Source of the DNA: Emticicia sp. BO119
GTDB lineage: Bacteria; Bacteroidota; Bacteroidia; Cytophagales; Spirosomataceae
DNA length: 64,000 nt
Reading direction: 5' to 3'
Assembly (NCBI RefSeq): GCF_013912375.1
Contig: NZ_JACETV010000009.1
Span: 1-64,000, forward strand
A model generated the notes under the pieces. That model had not been told where the DNA came from, made no database searches, and saw only the letters and a list, made by a program, of their open reading frames with translations. Shown here one piece after another: positions 16,732-24,219 of this stretch (position 1 is the first letter of the stretch; every line of letters begins with the position of its first letter). A program made the position numbers and the translations under genes.

Positions 16732-19242
16732 ATGCGTTTTTATTATTTATCATCAAGACATACCGGAGCCCAAAAAACACAAACAAATGTCGTGAGTGAT
16801 AAAATTAAATATCTGCTTCCATTCCTATTTATATTCTTCTTTTCATGTTCACGAGAGGTACAATTAGAACGAGACGAATATCGTTTGCATAGTCTGGCTT
16901 TCAAAGGTAATAAACAAATTTCAACTGAGGAATTAGAATACCTGATTCCACCTACTCAAAAGCCCAACCGACGGCCTTTTAATCTACCAGTTACACCCTA
17001 TGTAGGATTATATAATTTAGGAAAAGCATTTTACGATAGTACTAAAATTAAAAAAAGACTAAATAAATGGGATATTAAACTCAAGACCTTACCCAGCACA
17101 GGAAATTTTGATGCAGATATAGAGAAAAAGAGAGCAAGGTATCAAAGAAAAAAAAGTATTTACCAGGACAGGTTAGACACCAAAGAAAACTGGTGGATGA
17201 AAAACGTAGGAGAACCACCTGCAAAAATTACAGAAGCATCCATTAAACATACATCTGAAACAATTCAGAAATATATTTATAATAAAGGATATTTTGATAA
17301 TACAGTTACTTATCAGATTGATTCTACCACTAATAACAGGGGTATAAAACTCACATATCTGGTAGAGGAAAGGAATGCCTATTATATTGATAGTGTAAGA
17401 TATGATATTAAAGACCCACGTATAGATAGCATCTTAAAGGTTACAATGGCTGCCACAATGCTGAAGGCAGGAGAAAGGGTAAATATGGACAATATTACCT
17501 TAGAAAAAGGTAGAATAGAATTATTATTGAAAGATGAAGGATATTATAATTTCATAGCAAAAAACTACATTTCGACTGAAATTGATACGACAGACTATAT
17601 TAAGCGGAATTATAAAGTGAATGTAAAGATGTTGGTTAGGAACCCATTGTTAAGGGAGCAACATGAGCAATTTTATTTTGAATCGGTAAACTTTATTTCG
17701 GCTGATCCTTCAAATGACCAAACCATAGGAGGCGATACCACTCAAATCAGGTATAGCGGTATTAATTATACTTTTATTGGTAAGCGGTTTCCTACAAGAT
17801 TGTTAGATAAAAAGATTCTGATTCGCCCTGATCAGCTGTTCAGAATTTCGTTGGTGAACGAAACTAATCGACAACTTTACGGCCTTGATCAATTTGCATT
17901 TGCCAATATCCGTTTTACGCAATTGCCTGATAACCGTCTTAGAACGGATATTATTGCACCTACTAACCCTAAATATACTGCCTCGTATAATTTCGATGTT
18001 AATAATATTAATGGCATCCTGGGTGGCGGGGCTAATGTTTCTTTGCGTGCGAGAAATCTGCTAAGTGCTTTAGAAACGACAGAATTAGGTTTAAGAGCTA
18101 ATCTGGAAGGGCAACCGGGATTAGATACTACTGTTCAGCGAAGCCGAGAATTAGGGGCTAATCTTGCGTTTAACTTTCCTAAAATTATTTTTTTTAGTAG
18201 GGTTGCTAATCTTTTGAGTTTGAAAAGTCCACGTACGCAATTGGCTTTAAGTTATAATAATTCTGCTCAACAGCTTTATCGGAGACAGGTTTTCAGATTA
18301 ACAGGCAACTACGCATGGCTCAAATCAAAATATGAAACCATTCAGATTTCGCCCTTTGATATAAACCTGATTAATACTCCTTATAAAAGTTTTGCCTTTG
18401 ACTCAATTCTTACTTATGAAGCTCAACGGGGGAATAATCTAAAGGTTTTATTTGATCCTCAATTTGTTTCGAGTATCAATGCCACCTATATTTTTAATAA
18501 TCAGGAGCAAGGTAAAAATATCAAAGCGAGGTATCTGAGAGTTTTCGTTGAATCAGGCGGTACAACTCTTAACTTTTTCCCAAATAAAAATAAAATCAAT
18601 TTTATCGATCAGGTATTTCCATTAGATACTATTCAGCGAGCTTATTTCAGATTTGTAAAGCTGAATATAGATTTCAGGAAATATTTTCCGATTAATGCAA
18701 AAGATTCCTGGGCTTATCGCCTAAACGTCGGAGTTGCTCATCCTTACGGTGACAATCAGGCTTTACCATTTGAAAAGAACTTTTTTATTGGTGGACCTAA
18801 TAGTATCAGGGCCTGGAGACCACGTTCTTTAGGGCCGGGTTCTGCACAAGGGGTAACAGTCGGCAATCGGTTCTTTCAACAGCCTGGAGATATTCTGTTA
18901 GAAGGCAGTATAGAATACCGCAAATATATGTTCAGATTTATTGGAAACTGGAATGCTGGTCTTTTTATCGATGCCGGAAATGTATGGAAATGGTATCAGA
19001 TTAACTCTAAATACAATGAGGCCAATTTTGACTGGAATAGATTTTACAAAGAATTTGCCGTCGGTACTGGAGCTGGTATCCGTTTAGATTTGGATTATTT
19101 TGTCGCCCGTTTCGATTGGGGTGTAAAAGTAATAGACCCCTCAAGAGACTCGGGTGACCGCTTTGTTTTAGATAAAACCCGATTAGGTAGAAATAACGAT
19201 TATTATCCTGTTTTTCACTTTGCCATAGGTTACCCTTTTTAA
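16732..19242 (+). CDS. TamL-like outer-membrane assembly lipoprotein (BamA/Omp85 superfamily)
   Basis: An 836-residue Omp85-type protein. A hydrophobic segment ends in the lipobox FFFSCS, with C39 as the lipidation site. POTRA-like domains cover about 45-300. A 16-stranded barrel follows from about 400, with the Omp85 signature FFIGGPNSIRAWRPRSLGPG and the closing strand FHFAIGYPF. Lipoprotein members of this kind in Bacteroidota are called TamL and pair with a TamB-like protein to assemble the outer membrane. The ATG at 16732 gives a 24-residue lead before the hydrophobic core. A GTG at 16792 would give a more usual lipoprotein signal and more room for promoters. The stop codon overlaps that of the convergent gntP gene. 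Confidence 0.85.
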   Translation: MRFYYLSSRHTGAQKTQTNVVSDKIKYLLPFLFIFFFSCSREVQLERDEYRLHSLAFKGNKQISTEELEYLIPPTQKPNRRPFNLPVTPYVGLYNLGKAFYDSTKIKKRLNKWDIKLKTLPSTGNFDADIEKKRARYQRKKSIYQDRLDTKENWWMKNVGEPPAKITEASIKHTSETIQKYIYNKGYFDNTVTYQIDSTTNNRGIKLTYLVEERNAYYIDSVRYDIKDPRIDSILKVTMAATMLKAGERVNMDNITLEKGRIELLLKDEGYYNFIAKNYISTEIDTTDYIKRNYKVNVKMLVRNPLLREQHEQFYFESVNFISADPSNDQTIGGDTTQIRYSGINYTFIGKRFPTRLLDKKILIRPDQLFRISLVNETNRQLYGLDQFAFANIRFTQLPDNRLRTDIIAPTNPKYTASYNFDVNNINGILGGGANVSLRARNLLSALETTELGLRANLEGQPGLDTTVQRSRELGANLAFNFPKIIFFSRVANLLSLKSPRTQLALSYNNSAQQLYRRQVFRLTGNYAWLKSKYETIQISPFDINLINTPYKSFAFDSILTYEAQRGNNLKVLFDPQFVSSINATYIFNNQEQGKNIKARYLRVFVESGGTTLNFFPNKNKINFIDQVFPLDTIQRAYFRFVKLNIDFRKYFPINAKDSWAYRLNVGVAHPYGDNQALPFEKNFFIGGPNSIRAWRPRSLGPGSAQGVTVGNRFFQQPGDILLEGSIEYRKYMFRFIGNWNAGLFIDAGNVWKWYQINSKYNEANFDWNRFYKEFAVGTGAGIRLDLDYFVARFDWGVKVIDPSRDSGDRFVLDKTRLGRNNDYYPVFHFAIGYPF

Positions 19243-20555
19243 CCAATAAAAGTGTTTAAAGCCATTACCCCAGCTAATCCTGATATTGATACAAGCGTTT
19301 CCATAATAGACCATGTTTTGAGTGTTTCAGTCATAGAAAGCTGAAAGTATTCTCTGAAAAGCCAGAATCCCGAATCATTTACGTGTGAGAACATCATACT
19401 ACCTGCGCCAATGCTAAGTACCATCAGGTGTGGTTCGGTATGTGTAGACGCTAATAAGGGAGCTACGAATCCAGCTGTGGTAATACCCGAAACGGTAGAT
19501 GAGCCGACAGCCACACGAATAATAGCTGCCATTCCCCAAGCTAAAACAAGCGGGTGTAAAGAAGATGCCTCCATCATGGATGCAATAGATTGATTTACTC
19601 CTCCATCAGTCAACACTTGTTTTAATGCACCAGCACCACCAAAAATCAAGAATAACATAGCTACTTCTTTGATGGAGTTTCCTAACAGAGTAGTTATTTC
19701 ATTCATTGTTTTATTCTGCTTAACTCCCAAAGCGTAAATAGCAAATATTACTGAAATAAACATACTCACAATAGGATCTCCAACAAAGGTAACGACTTTA
19801 AATAGAAAAGAATCTTTGGCAAAGTATGGTAGAATAATGGTTGATAGGCCGATAAGCAGAATCGGTAATAAAACTGAAATAAAACTCATTGACGTTGAGG
19901 GCATTTGGTCATCTTTGAGTTCGGGTGCGATAAATGCCTTGTTTGGCATGGTCAGGTATTTTTTTAAAGTGCTGCCAAACAACGCGCCTGAAACTAAAAT
20001 GGCTGGAATGGCTACTATGATACCATAAAAGAGTGTTAAACCCATATCTACATTAAACTGTTTGGCTATAGCCAAAGGTGCAGGATGAGGGGGTAAATAT
20101 CCCTGTGTAACTGAAAGGGAAGCTAACATAGGTATCCCTATATAAACCGCTGGTAATTTATAACGATATGAAACGGTAATTACTAATGGAGCTATGAGCA
20201 TAAAGCCCACAGAATAAAAGAGTGGTAAACCTACAATAAACCCTGTAATCATAAAAGCCCAGCGTACATAACCCGTACCAATAATATCTATCATTTTGGT
20301 TGAGATTCGTTGTGCTGCCCCACTTTGTGCTACTAATTTACCTAACATAGCACCTAAGGCAATAATAGCTACAATAGAGCCGAGAGTTCCACCGATACCT
20401 TGCTGAATAGCTGTTAAGATTTGATCTGGGGGCATTTGTAATGCCAAACCGATACCTAAAGCAACAGTTAAAAAAGAAAGAAAAGTATGAAGCTTGAAGT
20501 AAGAAATGAGCACAATAAGTATAGTAAGCCCAAAAATTGTGATGAGCAAAGGCAT
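19239..20555 (-). CDS. GntP-family gluconate/sugar-acid permease
   Basis: A 438-residue inner-membrane transporter of the GntP family with about 12-14 hydrophobic helices. Family segments include GIGGTLGSIVAIIALGAMLG, LPPHPAPLAIAKQFNVDMG, IFGGAGALKQVLTDGGV and FSHVNDSGFWLFREYF. Members import gluconate or related hydroxy acids with protons. No kinase or dehydrogenase gene for such a sugar acid is adjacent, so the substrate stays open. The gene shares a TTAA with the convergent TamL-like gene: both stop codons fall within 19239-19242. Confidence 0.9.
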   Translation of the reverse strand: MPLLITIFGLTILIVLISYFKLHTFLSFLTVALGIGLALQMPPDQILTAIQQGIGGTLGSIVAIIALGAMLGKLVAQSGAAQRISTKMIDIIGTGYVRWAFMITGFIVGLPLFYSVGFMLIAPLVITVSYRYKLPAVYIGIPMLASLSVTQGYLPPHPAPLAIAKQFNVDMGLTLFYGIIVAIPAILVSGALFGSTLKKYLTMPNKAFIAPELKDDQMPSTSMSFISVLLPILLIGLSTIILPYFAKDSFLFKVVTFVGDPIVSMFISVIFAIYALGVKQNKTMNEITTLLGNSIKEVAMLFLIFGGAGALKQVLTDGGVNQSIASMMEASSLHPLVLAWGMAAIIRVAVGSSTVSGITTAGFVAPLLASTHTEPHLMVLSIGAGSMMFSHVNDSGFWLFREYFQLSMTETLKTWSIMETLVSISGLAGVMALNTFIG

Positions 20556-20666
20556 AAGGGCAATAGTTTTAAGGTTGAATGAGCAGCAAATTACAAAGGA
20601 TTATTGAGAATAAGTAGTTTAAAAAAATGGATTGTGGTTATTTTAACAATAAATAATTGCGATTAT

Positions 20667-20698
20667 TCTGACATTATGGCAGTATTGTCGTAAATTTG
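20667..20698 (+). promoter_or_regulatory. Probable miaB promoter
   Basis: TCTG at 20667-20670 and TAAATTTG at 20691-20698, spaced by 20 bases, fit TTTG - about 20 - TAnnTTTG with one mismatch in the -33 box. The miaB ATG follows 85 bases later. Confidence 0.5.
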
Positions 20699-20783
20699 TG
20701 TCTTAATTAAGTAAGCCTCCTGAAAAGAACAAGAACTTTATTTTTTTCAATGAGGTTGTGTTTGATAAATCAAGGTCAATATC

Positions 20784-22226
20784 ATGAGTTTAGTAACAAG
20801 CAGATTAGAGATTCTGAAAGAAGAAGATAAAAAAGATTTAGATGTAGCGCGCATTAGTGTAGATGAAGAAAGCGATGCCAAGCGTAAACTATATATAGAG
20901 AGCTATGGATGCCAGATGAACTTTGCAGACAGCGAGATTGTAGCTTCTATCTTGAGAGAAAATGGTTTTGCAACAACTTCTAAAATAGAAGAAGCAGAAT
21001 TGATTTTGCTGAATACCTGTGCAATCAGAGAAAATGCTGAGCAAAAAGTCAGAAACCGTCTTCAGCATTTAGTACCCATGAAGAAAAAACGCCAGCAAGT
21101 AAAAATCGGTGTATTAGGCTGCATGGCAGAGCGTTTGAAAACCAAGTTTCTGGAAGAAGAGAAAATTGTGGATATGGTGGTAGGACCTGACGCCTACCGT
21201 GATTTGCCAAATCTGATTAATGAGGTAGAAGACGGGCAAAAGGCTGTTAATGTATTTTTATCAAGAGAAGAAACCTATGCTGATATTACACCCATTCGTT
21301 TAGATTCAAACGGAGTTACCGCTTTTATAAGTATAATGCGAGGTTGTGATAATATGTGTAGTTTTTGTGTTGTACCTTATACTCGTGGACGTGAAAGAAG
21401 TCGTGATCCATTTTCAATTGTAAAAGAAGCTACTGAACTTTATGAGCAAGGCTATAGAGAGGTTACATTGCTTGGCCAGAACGTTGACTCGTATAAATGG
21501 AAAGGAGTGAATGGGGAATTAAGCACCACCAATTTTGCTAATTTATTAGAAATGGTAGCGTTGATCAATCCTGATTTACGTGTACGGTTCTCAACTTCTC
21601 ACCCCAAAGATATTACAGACGACGTGCTTTATACTATGAAAAAGTATGACAATATCTGTAAATATATTCACTTGCCAGCTCAAAGTGGCAGCAGCCGTAT
21701 TCTTGAACTAATGAACAGAACCTATGACCGTGAGTGGTATATGGGTAAAATAGATAGAATACGTGAAATTTTAGGTGAAGATTGTGGTATTTCTCAAGAT
21801 ATGATTACGGGTTTCTGTACTGAAACCGAAGAAGATCATCAGGATACGCTTTCTTTAATGGATTATGTAAAATATGACTACGGATATATGTTTGCCTATT
21901 CAGAAAGACCAAATACACCTGCGGCCAAGAAACTGACCGACGATATACCGAATGAAATAAAAAACAGGCGACTAACAGAGGTTATCAACAAGCAGCAATC
22001 TCACTCATTGTCGCGTAATCAAATGGCTATCGGTAAAGTCCATAAGATTTTAGTTGAGGGGTTCTCCAAACGTTCGACAGAGCACCTATGTGGCAGAAAT
22101 GACCAGAATAAAATGGTTGTTTTTCCGAAAGAAAATTTTCAAAAAGGCGACTATGTGAACGTATTAGTAACTGAATGCACAGCGGCTACCCTGATTGGTA
22201 AAGCAGTTGCAGAAGTTTTAGTTTAA
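20784..22226 (+). CDS. miaB: tRNA-2-methylthio-N6-dimethylallyladenosine synthase MiaB
   Basis: A 480-residue radical-SAM methylthiotransferase that adds a methylthio group to i6A37 of tRNAs reading U-starting codons. The N-terminal UPF0004 domain carries three cluster cysteines in [26 protein letters not shown] and [10 protein letters not shown]. The radical-SAM triad is C188, C192 and C195 in [22 protein letters not shown]-terminal TRAM domain (about 415-478) binds tRNA. An N-terminal extension of about 35 acidic residues precedes the first domain, as in other Bacteroidota. It is followed after 7 bases by the sigma-54 activator gene, so they are an operon. Confidence 0.95.
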   Translation: MSLVTSRLEILKEEDKKDLDVARISVDEESDAKRKLYIESYGCQMNFADSEIVASILRENGFATTSKIEEAELILLNTCAIRENAEQKVRNRLQHLVPMKKKRQQVKIGVLGCMAERLKTKFLEEEKIVDMVVGPDAYRDLPNLINEVEDGQKAVNVFLSREETYADITPIRLDSNGVTAFISIMRGCDNMCSFCVVPYTRGRERSRDPFSIVKEATELYEQGYREVTLLGQNVDSYKWKGVNGELSTTNFANLLEMVALINPDLRVRFSTSHPKDITDDVLYTMKKYDNICKYIHLPAQSGSSRILELMNRTYDREWYMGKIDRIREILGEDCGISQDMITGFCTETEEDHQDTLSLMDYVKYDYGYMFAYSERPNTPAAKKLTDDIPNEIKNRRLTEVINKQQSHSLSRNQMAIGKVHKILVEGFSKRSTEHLCGRNDQNKMVVFPKENFQKGDYVNVLVTECTAATLIGKAVAEVLV

Positions 22227-22233
22227 AATTACA

Positions 22234-23544
22234 ATGACCAACAACGCAGAAATACAATCAGTCAAGAATAGGTTCGGAGTTATTGGCAATGCTCCTGCAT
22301 TGAATTATGCTTTGAGTATTGCCGTACAGGTAGCCCCAACCGACCTGACAGTATTAATAACAGGAGAGAGCGGTAGTGGAAAGGAATCTTTTTCAAAAAT
22401 AATTCATGCATTAAGTAGTCGTAAGCACGGGCCTTTCATAGCAATAAACTGTGGCGCTATACCAGAAGGTACTATAGATTCGGAGTTATTCGGGCACGTG
22501 AAAGGGTCATTTACAGGAGCCATCGACGACCGCAAAGGCTATTTCGAAACTACTAATACGGGTACAATTTTCTTAGATGAAATAGCCGAATTACCTATTG
22601 GTACACAGGCACGTTTGTTGCGTGTATTAGAAAACGGTGAGTTTATTCCGGTCGGGTCTTCAAAAGTAAAGAAAACAGATGTGAGAGTAGTTGCGGCTAC
22701 TAATGTGAAACTTTTAGAGGCAGTTGAAAGAGGGAAATTCAGAGAAGATTTGTATTATCGATTAAATACAGTTCCAATCTATGTGCCGCCGCTTCGTGAA
22801 AGAGGGTATGATATTGACCTGCTTTTCAGAAAATTCTCTTATGATTTTGCTGAGAAAAATCATATCCAACCTGTTGAGCTTACGGAAAGTGCTACACAAT
22901 TGCTGATGAGTTTTCGTTTCCCAGGAAATATCCGTCAATTAAAAAATATTGCTGAACAGATTACTATCTTAGAAACAGACAGATTAGTTTCGGCAGAAGT
23001 ATTAGCAAAATATCTGCCACGTGAACAGGTAAGTGGGTTACCTGCCTTGTTAAAAGGAATGAATGGAGGGAATGATGGGGGTATATCTGAAAGAGACCTG
23101 TTATATAAAGTTTTATTTGATATGCGCAAGGACATGACCGATTTGAAAAAATTAGTTCTGTCTTTAATGCAGGGAGGGCAGATAAACCCAGAAACGATGA
23201 AACAGCATAGTGAATTGTTTAATGGTATTCACACGGATGAGAGCGTTTCATTAGTACCTCAAACAATGTATGGCCCGGTTGCCAGTCCTTTCCAGTCATA
23301 TCAACCAGTCGATGAGGGTGGGTTTATCAAAATTGATGACATTCAGGATGACAGGAATAATGTGGAGGATATTTCGCACGAAACGCAGGAAGATTCGTTT
23401 TCATTAGAGAAACAGGAAAAGGAAATGATTATCAAGGCATTAAAGAAAAATGGGTTTAAGCGTAAATATGCCGCTTCTGACTTAGGTATTTCTGAAAGAA
23501 CATTATACAGAAAAATCAAGCAATATGATATTGAAGACGAATAA
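22234..23544 (+). CDS. Sigma-54-dependent activator without a sensory domain
   Basis: A 436-residue AAA+ enhancer-binding protein. The AAA+ domain starts almost at the N-terminus: Walker A GESGSGKE at 44-51, the sigma-54 contact loop GSFTGA at 91-96 (one change from canonical GAFTGA), Walker B FLDEIAELP, and the arginine-finger region VPPLRERGYDIDLL. A long linker (about 270-390) leads to a C-terminal Fis-type helix-turn-helix (EMIIKALKKNGFKRKYAASDLGISERTLYRKI). It lacks a receiver, PAS or GAF domain, so its activity must be controlled by another protein or be constitutive. It sits in one transcript between miaB and lptE; its 3' end overlaps lptE by 20 bases. Confidence 0.9.
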   Translation: MTNNAEIQSVKNRFGVIGNAPALNYALSIAVQVAPTDLTVLITGESGSGKESFSKIIHALSSRKHGPFIAINCGAIPEGTIDSELFGHVKGSFTGAIDDRKGYFETTNTGTIFLDEIAELPIGTQARLLRVLENGEFIPVGSSKVKKTDVRVVAATNVKLLEAVERGKFREDLYYRLNTVPIYVPPLRERGYDIDLLFRKFSYDFAEKNHIQPVELTESATQLLMSFRFPGNIRQLKNIAEQITILETDRLVSAEVLAKYLPREQVSGLPALLKGMNGGNDGGISERDLLYKVLFDMRKDMTDLKKLVLSLMQGGQINPETMKQHSELFNGIHTDESVSLVPQTMYGPVASPFQSYQPVDEGGFIKIDDIQDDRNNVEDISHETQEDSFSLEKQEKEMIIKALKKNGFKRKYAASDLGISERTLYRKIKQYDIEDE

Positions 23545-24079
23545 ATTACCTGAGATAAAAGCGGGCATCGTATTAAAGAGATATTTGTTTCTATCTCTTT
23601 TTTTATGCGCATCAGTTATGCTTGACTCCTGCAAAATATATTCTTTTACTGGTACTACGTTATCCTCAGATTTAAAAACCATTACGATACAGAACTTCGT
23701 AATGAATACTGCCGGTGGCCCAGCTAATCTTACGTTGAATTTCACTGAAAAACTGAAAGAGTATTATCAACGAAATACGAGCCTGAAATTAAAGCCTAAT
23801 GATGGGGATCTGTTTTTAGAGGGTTCAATTACCGGGTATGAACTTACACCTGTGGCAGCTACGGCCAGCGATAAAGCTGCCCTTAACAGACTAACCATTA
23901 GAGTAGAGGTAAGATTTGTGAATACCAAAAATGAAGATGAGAGTTTTGAAAAGGAATTTTCTTTCTATCAGGACTTTCCTCAGGAACAAACGCTTGCACA
24001 GGTAGAGGGGTCATTAGTGCCTAAAATTCTTGACCAACTGGTGCTAAATATCTTCAACGATACGGCAGCGCAATGGTAA
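23525..24079 (+). CDS. lptE: LptE-family LPS-assembly lipoprotein
   Basis: A 184-residue lipoprotein that matches the LptE family of Bacteroidota, the plug protein of the LptD outer-membrane LPS translocon. A signal peptide ends in the lipobox LDSC with C36. The mature part begins KIYSFTGTTLSSDLKTITIQ and contains NTAGGPANLTLNFTEKLKEYY, EGSITGYELTPVA and FSFYQDFPQEQTL, all typical. The ATG at 23525 overlaps the preceding gene by 20 bases, implying coupled translation. A later start is possible, because the first 16 residues before the basic n-region are atypical for a signal peptide. The order miaB, activator, lptE points to a conserved envelope-related operon. Confidence 0.85.
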   Translation: MILKTNKLPEIKAGIVLKRYLFLSLFLCASVMLDSCKIYSFTGTTLSSDLKTITIQNFVMNTAGGPANLTLNFTEKLKEYYQRNTSLKLKPNDGDLFLEGSITGYELTPVAATASDKAALNRLTIRVEVRFVNTKNEDESFEKEFSFYQDFPQEQTLAQVEGSLVPKILDQLVLNIFNDTAAQW

Positions 24080-24173
24080 TAAGGTCTTTGGTTTTAATAG
24101 GATATTTTAATCTTTTTTTTGCACTTTTATAAGGTATTTTCAATCTATCAATGGTAAAATAAAAAATCTATAT

Positions 24174-24181
24174 TACCTTTG
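24174..24181 (+). promoter_or_regulatory. Candidate -7 box for carB
   Basis: TACCTTTG matches TAnnTTTG and lies 38 bases before the carB start codon. No clear TTTG was found at the right distance upstream. Confidence 0.35.
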
Positions 24182-24219
24182 TTCTTCGATTAACGAATCG
24201 AAACCCCTTCACAAAAAAA

